From Variovorax sp. IB41 (GTDB lineage Bacteria; Pseudomonadota; Gammaproteobacteria; Burkholderiales; Burkholderiaceae_C), in assembly GCF_016405905.1 (NCBI RefSeq), contig NZ_JAEFCB010000002.1:124001-188000 (forward strand): 64,000 nt of DNA. Direction: 5' to 3'. The position numbers and the translations under genes were made by a program. Numbering within the stretch: position 1 is the stretch's first letter; each line of letters starts with the position of its first letter. Below are positions 55,080 through 64,000 of this stretch, piece by piece. Below the pieces are notes generated by a model. It had not been told where the DNA came from, made no database searches, and saw only the letters and a list, made by a program, of their open reading frames with translations.

Positions 55080-55388
55080 TCAGCGCCCGGTGTGCACCTT
55101 GATGCGGATCGTCGCCACGTCCCAGCCCCGGTTCTTGAGTCGCGTGACCAGCATCGGCGCCAGCTGGCGCAGCTTGGCGGCCGCGGCGCTGCCCTTGACC
55201 AGCAGGCACCACACATCGCCCTCGGCGGGCCCTGGCTGCACGGCGCTGCGCATGGCTGGCGGGATGAGCCCTTCCACGGCTTTCAGGCGCTCGGCGCTGT
55301 CGCGCGCGCGCGCCATCAGGCCGCCCAGCGTGGGCGAGCCTTCTGCAGCCTGGTGCAGGCTGATGGCGGGGGCGAGGCGGCGATACAT
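55080..55388 (-). CDS. DUF721 (DciA-like) family protein
   Basis: This 102-residue protein (MYRRLAPAISLHQAAEGSPTLGGLMARARDSAERLKAVEGLIPPAM) ends VTRLKNRGWDVATIRIKVHTGR, fitting DUF721, whose best-known member DciA loads the replicative helicase. A DUF721 gene beside secA is a conserved arrangement in many proteobacteria. ATG 55388 was chosen over an upstream start that would run into the secA leader. The 182-base gap to secA holds a TAAAAT -10-like box near 55420 and a CCGGCG-TTCG-CGCCGG hairpin at 55435-55450 in the secA leader. Confidence 0.82.
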   Translation of the reverse strand: MYRRLAPAISLHQAAEGSPTLGGLMARARDSAERLKAVEGLIPPAMRSAVQPGPAEGDVWCLLVKGSAAAAKLRQLAPMLVTRLKNRGWDVATIRIKVHTGR

Positions 55389-55570
55389 GGGTAATCCGGT
55401 AGGTCGTAACAAGACAGCTAAAATGCCCGGTTTGCCGGCGTTCGCGCCGGAAAAAAGGCTGCTCAACCTCGAACTTGATTTCGAAACGAGCGCGCCCAAC
55501 TGCTTTCACCATATCTTAGGGAATCCGGTCGCAGTGCCTGTCGTGTCAGGCGCCCGCCCATCTCCACCCA

Positions 55571-58357
55571 ATGGCAACCAACTTCCTGACCCAGATCTTC
55601 GGCAGTCGCAACGACCGGCTCCTCAAGCAGTATCGCAAGACGGTGGAACGCATCAATGCGCTCGAACCCGAGTTCGAGAAGCTCAGCGACGACGCGCTGC
55701 GCGCCAAGACGCAGGAGTTCAAGGACCGGGTGACCAAGGGCGAATCGCTCGACGCCCTGCTGCCGGAGGCCTTCGCCACGGTGCGCGAAGGCTCCAAGCG
55801 CATCATGAAGATGCGCCACTTCGACGTGCAGCTGCTGGGCGGCATGGCGCTGCACAACGGCAAGATCTCCGAAATGCGCACCGGCGAAGGCAAGACGCTG
55901 ACCGCGACGCTGCCGGTGTACCTGAATGCGCTGTCCGGCAAGGGCGTGCACGTGGTCACGGTGAACGACTACCTGGCCAGCCGTGACGCCAAGTGGATGG
56001 GCCGGCTCTACAACTTCCTGGGCCTCACGGTGGGCATCAACCTGCCGCAGATGCCGCGCGAGGAAAAGCAGGAAGCCTACGGCAGCGACATCACCTACGG
56101 CACCAACAACGAATACGGCTTCGACTACCTGCGCGACAACATGGTGTACGAGCCGGGCGACCGGGTCCAGCGCGTGCTGAACTACGCGATCGTCGACGAG
56201 GTCGATTCGATCCTGATCGACGAGGCCCGCACGCCGCTGATCATCAGCGGCCAGGCCGAAGACCACACCGATCTCTACCTGGCCATCAACAAGGTGGTGC
56301 CCCTGCTGACCAAGCAGGAAGGCGAAGCCGACCCGCGCACGGGCGAGGGCGTCACGGTGCCGGGCGACTTCACGGTCGACGAGAAGACGCACCAGGTGTT
56401 CCTGACCGAAGACGGCCACGAGAACGCCGAGCGCATCCTGGGCGAGCTCAAGCTGATTCCCGAGGGCGCGTCGCTCTACGACCCGGCCAACATCACGCTG
56501 ATGCACCACCTGACGGCGGCGCTGCGCGCGCGCCACCTGTACCACCGCGACCAGCACTACGTGGTGCAGCAGGGCGAAGTGACCATCGTGGACGAATTCA
56601 CCGGCCGCCTCATGACGGGCCGCCGCTGGAGCGACGGCCTGCACCAGGCCGTGGAAGCCAAGGAAGGCGTCGAGATCCAGGCCGAGAACCAGACGATGGC
56701 CTCGATCACCTTCCAGAACTACTTCCGCCTGTACGGCAAGCTGGCCGGCATGACCGGCACGGCCGACACCGAGGCCTACGAGTTCCAGGAAATCTACGGC
56801 CTCGAGACGGTCATCATTCCGCCCAACCGCATCAGCAAGCGCGAAGACCAGCTGGACCGCGTCTACAAGACGACGCGCGAGAAGTACGAGGCGGCGATCC
56901 AGGACATCCGCGAGTGCTACGAGCGCGGCCAGCCGGTGCTGGTGGGCACCTCGTCCATCGAGAACTCCGAAATCATCGACGGCCTGCTCACGCAGGCGGG
57001 GCTGCCGCACCAGGTGCTCAACGCCAAGCAGCATGCGCGCGAAGCCGACATCGTGGCGCAGGCCGGCCGCACGAAGATGATCACCATCGCGACCAACATG
57101 GCCGGCCGCGGCACCGACATCGTGCTGGGCGGCAACATCGAGAAGATGATCGAGGCGATCGAGACCGACGAAGGCCGCGACGAAGCCACCAAGGAAGCCG
57201 ACATCGCCCACGTGCGCACCGAGTGGACCAAGGACCATGAATTCGTCAAGTCGCTCGGCGGCCTGCGCATCATCGCCACCGAACGCCACGAATCGCGCCG
57301 CATCGACAACCAACTGCGCGGCCGCTCGGGCCGCCAGGGCGACCCGGGCTCCTCGCGCTTCTACCTGAGCCTGGACGATCCGCTGATGCGCATCTTCGCG
57401 GGCGACCGCGTGAAGGCGATCATGGACCGCCTGAAGATGCCCGACGGCGAAGCCATCGAGGCGGGCATCGTCACCCGCAGCATCGAGAGCGCGCAGCGCA
57501 AGGTCGAGGCGCGCAACTTCGATATTCGCAAGCAGTTGCTCGAGTACGACGACGTGTCGAACGACCAGCGCAAGGTGATCTACCAGCAGCGCAACGACAT
57601 CCTGGACGCGGCCGACCTCACCGCGCAGATCGCCGCGCTGCGCGAAGGCTGCTTCATGGACCTGGTGCGCCAGTACGTGCCGGCCGAATCGGTCGAGGAG
57701 CAGTGGGACCTGGAAGGCCTGGAGAAAACGCTCTTCACCGAGTGGGGCCTAGACATGCCGCTCAAGAAGGAGGTCGAGGCGTCCGACGCCATCTCCGACG
57801 AAGACGTGCTCGAGAAGGTGGTCAAGGCCGCCAACGAGACCTTCGACGCCAAGCTGGCGCTGATCGGCCAGGAGAACTTCACCCAGTTCGAGCGCATGGT
57901 GCTGCTGCAGAGCATCGACACCCACTGGCGCGAACACCTGGCCTCGCTCGACTACCTGCGCCAGGGCATCCACCTGCGCGGCTACGCGCAAAAGCAGCCC
58001 AAGCAGGAATACAAGCGCGAGGCCTTCGAGCTCTTCGGCCAGTTGCTCGACTCGGTGAAGAACGAAGTCACGCGCCAGCTCATGACGGTGCGCGTGCAAT
58101 CGGGCGAGCAGCTCGAGGAAGCCGCCGAAGCCATGGAGAGCCGCGGCGAGAACGTGGCCAACATCACCTACAGCGCGCCGACCGAGACCGGCGAGGTCGA
58201 GGTGCGCGTCGACGAGGAAAACCAGCGCCGCCTTGCGGCCGTCGGCACCGGCGCCCTGAGCGCCGAAGCCGCCGCCTTCGCCCGCGTCGGCCGCAACGAT
58301 CCGTGCCCCTGCGGCAGTGGCAAAAAATACAAGCAGTGCCACGGCAAGCTGAGCTGA
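55571..58357 (+). CDS. secA: Preprotein translocase ATPase SecA
   Basis: This 928-residue protein is full-length SecA. It has the [25 protein letters not shown] start, Walker A in [34 protein letters not shown], the second motor half ([10 protein letters not shown]..., [38 protein letters not shown]), and the C-terminal zinc-binding SecB-docking motif [19 protein letters not shown]. It drives post-translational export through SecYEG. It heads the run secA-argJ-DUF815-NUDIX. Confidence 0.99.
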   Translation: MATNFLTQIFGSRNDRLLKQYRKTVERINALEPEFEKLSDDALRAKTQEFKDRVTKGESLDALLPEAFATVREGSKRIMKMRHFDVQLLGGMALHNGKISEMRTGEGKTLTATLPVYLNALSGKGVHVVTVNDYLASRDAKWMGRLYNFLGLTVGINLPQMPREEKQEAYGSDITYGTNNEYGFDYLRDNMVYEPGDRVQRVLNYAIVDEVDSILIDEARTPLIISGQAEDHTDLYLAINKVVPLLTKQEGEADPRTGEGVTVPGDFTVDEKTHQVFLTEDGHENAERILGELKLIPEGASLYDPANITLMHHLTAALRARHLYHRDQHYVVQQGEVTIVDEFTGRLMTGRRWSDGLHQAVEAKEGVEIQAENQTMASITFQNYFRLYGKLAGMTGTADTEAYEFQEIYGLETVIIPPNRISKREDQLDRVYKTTREKYEAAIQDIRECYERGQPVLVGTSSIENSEIIDGLLTQAGLPHQVLNAKQHAREADIVAQAGRTKMITIATNMAGRGTDIVLGGNIEKMIEAIETDEGRDEATKEADIAHVRTEWTKDHEFVKSLGGLRIIATERHESRRIDNQLRGRSGRQGDPGSSRFYLSLDDPLMRIFAGDRVKAIMDRLKMPDGEAIEAGIVTRSIESAQRKVEARNFDIRKQLLEYDDVSNDQRKVIYQQRNDILDAADLTAQIAALREGCFMDLVRQYVPAESVEEQWDLEGLEKTLFTEWGLDMPLKKEVEASDAISDEDVLEKVVKAANETFDAKLALIGQENFTQFERMVLLQSIDTHWREHLASLDYLRQGIHLRGYAQKQPKQEYKREAFELFGQLLDSVKNEVTRQLMTVRVQSGEQLEEAAEAMESRGENVANITYSAPTETGEVEVRVDEENQRRLAAVGTGALSAEAAAFARVGRNDPCPCGSGKKYKQCHGKLS

Positions 58358-58386
58358 CGCCCCGAACCTTTCATTGAGAGAACCCC

Positions 58387-59616
58387 ATGCCCGTGAACCT
58401 GTCCGCCCCTGATCCCGCCGCCTTGTTCGCGGTGCCCGGCGTCCGCATCGGCGTGGCCGAAGCGGGCGTGCGAAAGGCCAACCGCAAGGACCTGACCGTC
58501 GTGCTGATCGACGAAGGCTCGGCGGTCGGCGGGGTGTTCACGCAGAACCGTTTCTGCGCGGCGCCGGTGCAGGTCTGCCGCGACCACCTGGCGGCCAACT
58601 ACGGCATCCGCGCGATGGTGATCAACACCGGCAACGCCAACGCCGGCACGGGCGAAGACGGCCTGATGCGCACGCGCTCCACCTGCATCGCGCTCGCGCG
58701 CAAGCTGGAAATCGCGCCCGAGCAGATCCTGCCGTTCTCCACCGGCGTGATCATGGAGCCGCTGCCGGTGGACCGCATCGAAGCGGGCCTGCCGGCCGCG
58801 CTGGCCGATGCGTCGGACAACCATTGGGCACGTGCCGCCGAAGGCATCATGACCACCGACACGATCCCCAAGGCGTTCAGCCAGAAGGTGCAGATCGGCG
58901 GTGCCACTGTCACCATCACCGGCATCAGCAAGGGCGCCGGCATGATCCGCCCGAACATGGCGACCATGCTGGGCTTCATGGCCACCGACGCGAAGATCGA
59001 TCCGTCGCTGATCCAGCCGCTCGCGAAACTCCTGGCCGATGGCTCGTTCAACCGCGTGACCATCGACGGCGACACCTCGACCAACGACTCGTTCGTCGTC
59101 ATCGCCACGCAGAAGGCGGCGCACGCGACCATCACCTCGCTCGAATCTGCCGAAGGCCAGGCCCTCGTGGCGGCCATGCAGGACGTGGCGCGCCTCCTGG
59201 CGCAGGCCATCGTGCGCGACGGCGAAGGCGCGACCAAGTTCATCACCATCCAGGTCGAAGGCGGCCGCGACGCTGCCGAGTGCAAGCAGGTGGCCTATGC
59301 GATCGCCCATTCGCCGCTGGTGAAGACCGCGTTCTACGCCAGCGACCCGAACCTGGGCCGCATCCTGGCGGCCGTCGGCTATGCGGGCATCGCCGACCTC
59401 GACCAGACCGGTATCGACCTGTTCCTGGACGACGTGCATGTGGCCGTGAAGGGCGGGCGCAACCCGTCGTACCGCGAGGAAGACGGCCAGCGCGTGATGA
59501 AGCAGAGCGAGATCACGGTGCGCGTCGGCTTGGGTCGCGGCACTGCCAGCGAGACCGTCTGGACCTGCGATTTCAGCCATGAATACGTGACCATCAACGC
59601 CGACTACCGGTCATGA
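58387..59616 (+). CDS. argJ: Bifunctional glutamate N-acetyltransferase / amino-acid acetyltransferase ArgJ
   Basis: This 409-residue protein has the ArgJ self-cleavage site in [21 protein letters not shown], where Thr of the ATML motif becomes the nucleophile of the beta chain. Flanking motifs [20 protein letters not shown] and [19 protein letters not shown] are present. It makes N-acetylglutamate and recycles the acetyl group in arginine synthesis. It starts 29 bases after secA and overlaps the next gene by 4 bases. Confidence 0.98.
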   Translation: MPVNLSAPDPAALFAVPGVRIGVAEAGVRKANRKDLTVVLIDEGSAVGGVFTQNRFCAAPVQVCRDHLAANYGIRAMVINTGNANAGTGEDGLMRTRSTCIALARKLEIAPEQILPFSTGVIMEPLPVDRIEAGLPAALADASDNHWARAAEGIMTTDTIPKAFSQKVQIGGATVTITGISKGAGMIRPNMATMLGFMATDAKIDPSLIQPLAKLLADGSFNRVTIDGDTSTNDSFVVIATQKAAHATITSLESAEGQALVAAMQDVARLLAQAIVRDGEGATKFITIQVEGGRDAAECKQVAYAIAHSPLVKTAFYASDPNLGRILAAVGYAGIADLDQTGIDLFLDDVHVAVKGGRNPSYREEDGQRVMKQSEITVRVGLGRGTASETVWTCDFSHEYVTINADYRS

Positions 59617-60488
59617 ACGAGCAGTTCCAGAAGCTGATCGAGCGCGCCGAACAGCTCATTACCCGCATCGAATCGATCCTGCCGCAGCCGCTGTCGGCGC
59701 CGGCGGACTGGAACGCCTCCATCGCCTGGCGCTACCGCCGCCGCAACTCTGGCCATGGCGTGCTGGAGCCGGTGAAGCACGTGGCCACGATGGCGCTCGA
59801 TTCGCTGAAAGAAATCGACGTCCAGAAGGAAAAGATCGAGCGCAACACCCGCCAGTTCGTCGAAGGCAAGCCGGCCAACAACGTGCTCTTGACCGGCGCG
59901 CGCGGCACGGGCAAGTCGTCGCTCATCCGCGCCTGCCTGCAGGCCTATGCGCCGCAGGGGCTGCGCCTCATCGAGGTGGACAAGGCCGAACTGGTCGACC
60001 TGCCCGACATCGTCGAGGTGGTCTCGCAGCGGCCCGAGAAGTTCATCGTCTTCAGCGACGACCTGAGCTTCGACGAGGGCGAGCCGGGCTACAAGGCGCT
60101 CAAGTCGATCCTGGACGGGTCGATCGCCGCATCGACGCCCAATGTGCTGATCTACGCGACCAGCAACCGGCGCCACCTCTTGCCCGAGTACATGAAGGAA
60201 AACCTCACGTACACCCACACCGACGATGGCGAGGTGCATCCGGGCGAGGTGATCGAGGAGAAGATTTCGCTGTCCGAGCGCTTCGGCCTCTGGGTGAGCT
60301 TCTACCCCTTCAGCCAGAACGAGTACCTCACGATCGTGGGGCAGTGGCTCTCGTCATTCGGCGTCGATGCGGCCGCCATCGCGGCGGCGCGGCCCGAGGC
60401 GCTGGTCTGGGCGCTGGAGCGCGGTTCCCGCAGCGGCCGCGTGGCCTACCAGTTCGCCCGCGACTATGCGGGGCGGAGCAACGCGTGA
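59613..60488 (+). CDS. DUF815-family ATP-binding protein
   Basis: This 291-residue AAA-like protein has a P-loop ([18 protein letters not shown]), a Walker B-like [14 protein letters not shown], and a sensor Asn/Arg segment ([18 protein letters not shown]), matching DUF815. The start codon overlaps the argJ stop. The family is widespread but its function is not established. Its position between argJ and a NUDIX gene is common in Comamonadaceae. Confidence 0.9.
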   Translation: MNEQFQKLIERAEQLITRIESILPQPLSAPADWNASIAWRYRRRNSGHGVLEPVKHVATMALDSLKEIDVQKEKIERNTRQFVEGKPANNVLLTGARGTGKSSLIRACLQAYAPQGLRLIEVDKAELVDLPDIVEVVSQRPEKFIVFSDDLSFDEGEPGYKALKSILDGSIAASTPNVLIYATSNRRHLLPEYMKENLTYTHTDDGEVHPGEVIEEKISLSERFGLWVSFYPFSQNEYLTIVGQWLSSFGVDAAAIAAARPEALVWALERGSRSGRVAYQFARDYAGRSNA

Positions 60489-60943
60489 GCGCGCAAGAGA
60501 ACGGCGCGCGCAAGCACACCGAGGTCGCGGTCGGCGTGCTGATCCGCCTGGCCGACGACGCCTTGCTGCTCTCGACGCGCCCCGAAGGCAAGGCCTACGC
60601 CGGCTACTGGGAGTTTCCGGGCGGCAAGATCGAAGCCGGCGAAACCGTCGAAGAGGCGCTGCGCCGCGAGCTGCAGGAAGAACTCGGCATCACCATCGAA
60701 GGCGCCTCGGTCTGGAAGGTCACCGAGCACGACTACCCGCACGCGCTGGTGCGCCTGCACTGGTGCAAGGTGACCGCGTGGACCGGCGAATTCGAGATGC
60801 GCGAAGGCCAGGCCATGGCGTGGCAGCAATTGCCGCTCGACGTGGCGCCGGTGCTGCCGGGCGCGCTGCCGGTGCTCGAGTGGCTGGTGCAGGAGCGCGG
60901 CCTGCCCGCTTCGGCGGCGCTGGCCGTCTCGACGCTGGCCTGA
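60485..60943 (+). CDS. NUDIX hydrolase, MutT-like
   Basis: This 152-residue protein has the complete Nudix box GGKIEAGETVEEALRRELQEELG, preceded by VGVLIRLADDALLLSTRPEGKAYAGYWEFPG. MutT removes 8-oxo-dGTP and related oxidised nucleotides. The start is GTG 60485, overlapping the upstream stop (GTGA), so it is translationally coupled to the DUF815 gene. A longer in-frame start would lie inside that gene. Confidence 0.9.
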   Translation: MSAQENGARKHTEVAVGVLIRLADDALLLSTRPEGKAYAGYWEFPGGKIEAGETVEEALRRELQEELGITIEGASVWKVTEHDYPHALVRLHWCKVTAWTGEFEMREGQAMAWQQLPLDVAPVLPGALPVLEWLVQERGLPASAALAVSTLA

Positions 60944-60974
60944 TGCGGGCGACCGGCCGGCACGACGGCCGCAC

Positions 60975-62945
60975 ATGGCCCGAGGCCTGACCCCGAAGAT
61001 GCATCCCAAGTACCGCCCCGACATCGACGGCCTGCGCGCCGTCGCCGTCGCGTCGGTGCTGGCCTTCCATGCGTTTCCCGATGCGCTGCCGGGCGGCTTC
61101 ATCGGCGTCGACATCTTCTTCGTGATCTCCGGCTTCCTGATCACGACGATCATCATGCAGAGCCACGCGGCGAGCGATTTCAGCTACCGCGACTTCTATG
61201 CGCGGCGCATCCGGCGGATCTTTCCGGCGCTGATGCTGGTGCTGGCGGCCACGCTGGCTTTCGGCTGGTATGCGCTGCTGCCGCGGGAGTTCGCCGAGCT
61301 CGGCAAGCAGGCGGCGGGCGGCGCGGCCTTCGTGGCCAACTTCATCTTCTGGGGCGAGTCGGGCTACTTCGACACCGCGGCCGAGACCAAGCCGCTGCTG
61401 CACCTGTGGTCGCTGGGCATCGAGGAGCAGTTCTATATTTTCTGGCCGCTGCTGCTGGGCGTGGCGTGGCGGCGGCGCTGGCCGGTCGTGCGGCTCTTGT
61501 GGGTGATCGCGGTGGCGTCGTTCCTGGTCAACGTGATGACGGTGCATCCGTTTCGCGAGGCGGCGTTCTATTCGCCGCTGTCGCGCTTCTGGGAGCTGAT
61601 GGTGGGCGGCATACTGGCGTGCATGCGGCTCAAGCCTGCGGCGCCGAGCGTGTGGCGCAGCCATCTCCAGTCGGTGCTGGGCGTGGGGCTGATCGTGCTG
61701 GGGCTCGTGATGACGCGCAGCGACAAGGCCTTCCCGGGCTGGTGGGCGCTGCTGCCGACGCTGGGGGCGGTGAGCTGCATCGCGGCCGGGCCGGGCGGGG
61801 TGCTCAACAAGTACCTGCTCTCGAACCGGGTGATGGTGTGGATCGGCCTCATCAGCTATCCGCTCTACCTGTGGCACTGGCCGCTGCTGGTGTACGCGCG
61901 GATCGTGGAGGAGGGCCACCCGTCGGCCTGGGTGCGCGCAGGGGCGGTGGTCGCGAGCGTGTTGCTGGCGTGGGCCACGTACCGTTTTCTCGAGCGCTTC
62001 ACGCGGGCGCGCACCGGCGTCGGCATGCTGCGCACGCTGGCCGGTTCCGGGGTGGCGGTCGCGCTCGTCGGCGTGCTGGCGCTGGGCGGCATGCCGCCGC
62101 GCAACGGCAGCGACCTCTTGCGCAAGGTGACCGACGCCACGGTGGACGACAACTACTACGACGGCTTCAAGCAGGAAAAGCTCGGAGCGCACAAGGTCGA
62201 GCGCACCGGCAGCGGCGCGCGCAAGGTGCTGCTGATCGGCGACAGCCACGTGCAGCAGTACGCGCCGCGCGCGCTGGAACTGGCGCGCAACGCACCGGGG
62301 CAGATGGCCACGGCGTATTTCGCGACCTATGGCGCCTGCCCGCCCGTGCCGGGCGTGCTGTCCGATGGCAACGAAGGCTGCGACAAGGCGCGCACCGGCA
62401 TGCTCGAACTGGCGCTCGACCCGCGGATCGACACGGTGGTCGTCGGGGCCTGCTGGAACTGCTACTTCACCGGTAATTTCCCGCTGGCCTTCTACTTCCA
62501 GGACGGCGCCTCGGCCTATCCGATCAACAACGGCGGCCCGGGGCTCGCCCGTTCGCTCGATGCGCTCGAAAAGCTGCTGACCACGCTGGTCCAGAGCAAG
62601 AAGAAGGTGTACCTGCTGCTGGACAACGCGCGCAGCGTGGAGTTCGAGCCGCGCCGCCTGATCGAGGGCAGCCGCATGGGCCGGATGACGGCGCTGACCA
62701 GCACCACCACCGGCCCGCTGCCGCCCGAGCAGGCGCAACTGGACGAGCGATTGAAGCGCATTGCCGCATCGAGCGGCGCGCAGGCCATCGACGTGCTGGC
62801 GCAGCTGTGCAAGTCGGGCGAGTGCGTGCGGTCCATGCCGGACGGCACGCCCGTCTACAAGGACCGCGAGCACCTGCGGCCCTTCTACGTGCGGGCGCAC
62901 GCGGGCTATCTGGACAAGGTGTTTCTCGGGGACGGCGGCCGCTAG
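60975..62945 (+). CDS. OafA/YrhL-type acyltransferase with C-terminal SGNH domain
   Basis: This 656-residue protein has an N-terminal Acyl_transf_3 membrane domain (YRPDIDGLRAVAVASVLAFHAFP, GVDIFFVISGFLIT, RIRRIFPAL, LWSLGIEEQFYIFWP) with about ten helices. A soluble SGNH domain follows (from about 410) with GDSH in LLIGDSHVQQYAP and the C-terminal Asp/His pair in YKDREHLRPFY. Such proteins O-acetylate surface polysaccharides or peptidoglycan. It is inserted between the NUDIX gene and yacG, which often stand closer together. M1 or the Met at residue 9 could be the start. Confidence 0.93.
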   Translation: MARGLTPKMHPKYRPDIDGLRAVAVASVLAFHAFPDALPGGFIGVDIFFVISGFLITTIIMQSHAASDFSYRDFYARRIRRIFPALMLVLAATLAFGWYALLPREFAELGKQAAGGAAFVANFIFWGESGYFDTAAETKPLLHLWSLGIEEQFYIFWPLLLGVAWRRRWPVVRLLWVIAVASFLVNVMTVHPFREAAFYSPLSRFWELMVGGILACMRLKPAAPSVWRSHLQSVLGVGLIVLGLVMTRSDKAFPGWWALLPTLGAVSCIAAGPGGVLNKYLLSNRVMVWIGLISYPLYLWHWPLLVYARIVEEGHPSAWVRAGAVVASVLLAWATYRFLERFTRARTGVGMLRTLAGSGVAVALVGVLALGGMPPRNGSDLLRKVTDATVDDNYYDGFKQEKLGAHKVERTGSGARKVLLIGDSHVQQYAPRALELARNAPGQMATAYFATYGACPPVPGVLSDGNEGCDKARTGMLELALDPRIDTVVVGACWNCYFTGNFPLAFYFQDGASAYPINNGGPGLARSLDALEKLLTTLVQSKKKVYLLLDNARSVEFEPRRLIEGSRMGRMTALTSTTTGPLPPEQAQLDERLKRIAASSGAQAIDVLAQLCKSGECVRSMPDGTPVYKDREHLRPFYVRAHAGYLDKVFLGDGGR

Positions 62946-62959
62946 GCGGCGCCGAAGCT

Positions 62960-63172
62960 CTACTGGAGCTTGGGATCGCCGAACGGATCGTCGTCGGGCG
63001 GTGCCTCGGCGGGCATCCGGAATTCTTCGCTGGCCCAGGCGCCCAGATCGACGCCCTTGCAGCGCGCGCTGCAGAAAGGCCGGTAGGGGTTGGAAGGCGC
63101 GTAGATGCTGTCGCCGCCGCATGCGGGGCAACGGACGATCCGCTCGCCTTTGTCGTTCACCCGGGTCGTCAT
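62960..63172 (-). CDS. yacG: DNA gyrase inhibitor / zinc-binding protein YacG
   Basis: This 70-residue protein has the four zinc-ligand cysteines of YacG: RCPACGG and [23 protein letters not shown]. YacG binds GyrB and inhibits DNA gyrase. Its start overlaps the zapD stop by 4 bases, so the two are coupled. This zapD-yacG order is standard in proteobacteria. Confidence 0.93.
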   Translation of the reverse strand: MTTRVNDKGERIVRCPACGGDSIYAPSNPYRPFCSARCKGVDLGAWASEEFRMPAEAPPDDDPFGDPKLQ

Positions 63173-63924
63173 GCGCAGAGCGTCAGTTCGAAGGGCGCGT
63201 CTTCCGTGCTCTGGTGCAAACGGTCGTCGGCCTCGTGCCGCATGAGCCGGACCGAAACCATGAGGCGGTTGCCGCTGATTTCGGGGACCAGCCCGAGCCG
63301 GGGATCGATGCGCAGCCGCAGCAGCTGGAAGCTGCGCCCCTGCGGCAGGTTCTGCTGGAACTGCCCGTTCGTGGCGATGACCTTGTAGGGCACATCGGCG
63401 TCGCGCAGCAGCTTGAGCAAGAGGTAGATGGAGGAGGCCAGCGGCGAGAGCGTGTTCGACCAGCGCTCCAGGTCCACGCGGCGGCTGGCCGGCGCGCGGT
63501 GCTGCCAGGCGTAGTAGGCGGGCAGGTCGAATTCGCAGGTGCCGCCCGGAATGCCGGCGCGGCTGCGGATGCTCATGAGCCACTCGTTTTCCGTCAGCGA
63601 CTGGCCGGCCTTGCCCGCGACGCCGTTCAGGGCTGCGAAGTTGCCTTCGAGCTGGCCGACCACCTGGTCGAGCACGGTTTCGGCGATGGCCGGATTGCCC
63701 CGGTAGCTGTTGAAGACGTTCTTGTGCTTGTCCAGGTCGCGCAGCACATCGGCCTTGAGGTCGGCGCGTGCGGCCACGTCCATGATCTCGAAGATCGTGA
63801 TCAGGGCGAAGTGATGGGACAGCGGCGATTCCGAGGGCACCAGTTCTCCGAGGCGACGGAACAGGTGTTCCAGCCTCAGGTAGGTGCGGATGCGCTCGTT
63901 GAAGGGGTACTCGTAAAGGATCAC
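63169..63924 (-). CDS. zapD: Cell division protein ZapD
   Basis: This 251-residue protein has the ZapD start [25 protein letters not shown] and typical later motifs ([32 protein letters not shown] segment, [15 protein letters not shown]). It ends [11 protein letters not shown]. ZapD cross-links FtsZ filaments at the division site. It is coupled to yacG. Confidence 0.95.
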   Translation of the reverse strand: MILYEYPFNERIRTYLRLEHLFRRLGELVPSESPLSHHFALITIFEIMDVAARADLKADVLRDLDKHKNVFNSYRGNPAIAETVLDQVVGQLEGNFAALNGVAGKAGQSLTENEWLMSIRSRAGIPGGTCEFDLPAYYAWQHRAPASRRVDLERWSNTLSPLASSIYLLLKLLRDADVPYKVIATNGQFQQNLPQGRSFQLLRLRIDPRLGLVPEISGNRLMVSVRLMRHEADDRLHQSTEDAPFELTLCA

Positions 63925-63952
63925 GCGTTTTTATCGGTTTCCTGTCGCGGGA

Positions 63953-64000
63953 TCATAACTTCAGGGTGATTTGGAAGGGGGCGTCGGAAGCACCTCGCGC
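63953..64000 (-). CDS. C-terminal end of a gene cut by the right edge, ZapD-like tail
   Basis: The frame from 64000 to a TGA at 63955-63953 reads ARGASDAPFQITLKL, 15 residues. It resembles the ZapD end ([13 protein letters not shown]), and the DNA shows the same pattern. In many relatives coaE stands here instead. Too short to be sure of frame or identity. Confidence 0.35.
   Translation of the reverse strand, partial: ARGASDAPFQITLKL

Noticed and set aside
55435..55450. CCGGCG-TTCG-CGCCGG hairpin in the secA leader as a terminator or riboswitch
   Set aside because: It is followed by A residues rather than T on the plus strand, and no larger structured aptamer is apparent. At most it is a small leader hairpin.

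Overview
The window is about 64 kb of high-GC (roughly 68-70%), densely coded DNA from a Burkholderiales bacterium. The Comamonadaceae, and Variovorax in particular, fit best. The basis is the secA-argJ-DUF815-NUDIX and yacG-zapD backbone, several orphan Bug (TctC-type) binding proteins, the Burkholderiales-type porin, many LysR regulators, and a paired StyA1/StyA2B monooxygenase set of the kind known from Variovorax paradoxus EPS and Rhodococcus opacus 1CP. Genus assignment is inference from gene content. No rRNA, tRNA, CRISPR array, insertion sequence or prophage was recognised. No stretch longer than 300 bases lacks a gene.

Left third (1-23 kb), accessory catabolism. An AraC-type regulator (cut by the left edge) diverges from an SDR dehydrogenase, styA1, a styA2B monooxygenase-reductase fusion and a dienelactone hydrolase fused to an NTF2/SnoaL-like domain. 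Next come a divergent dgdR/dgdA pair (2,2-dialkylglycine decarboxylation) and a monofunctional catalase. A nitroreductase / LysR / Bug / DUF4863 group follows that looks like a 4-nitrobenzoate (pnb-type) pathway. After that a LysR gene diverges from a Bug-leuC-leuD-leuB operon that lacks the usual leucine-operon neighbours. A MarR/Bug pair, an ABA4-like membrane protein with a divergent TetR gene, and a 5'-truncated EamA transporter close the region.

Middle (23-37 kb), envelope and regulation. It holds an IscR-like Rrf2 regulator that has lost its Fe-S ligands, a Bax-inhibitor-1 protein, a FUSC/YccS-type membrane protein, and a BaeSR-like two-component pair. A second, orphan paralogue of that response regulator sits directly downstream of an extra BamA-like protein. 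A NERD-domain protein, a porin, a small lipoprotein and a membrane-anchored degenerate kinase-ATPase-like protein follow.

Urease block (37-48 kb). ureA-ureJ-ureB-ureC and ureE-ureF-ureG run on the minus strand but are separated by a plus-strand MazE-like/Doc toxin-antitoxin pair. No ureD is present beside them. Divergent from ureA is a very large protein in which an NCS1 purine/cytosine-type permease is fused to a hybrid histidine kinase, translationally coupled to a LuxR-type response regulator. This is a plausible nucleobase- or urea-related sensing system.

Right part (48-64 kb). A LysR gene, two threonine-synthase-like PLP enzymes, a Bug protein, a DauR/YheO-like regulator and an ornithine-cyclodeaminase-like enzyme appear to form one amino-acid regulon, marked by shared TCTGGA/TCCAGA half-sites. 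Housekeeping genes follow: a DUF721 protein divergent from secA, argJ, a DUF815 ATPase, a NUDIX hydrolase, an OafA-type acyltransferase, yacG and zapD. A 15-codon gene end at the right edge resembles the ZapD C-terminus.
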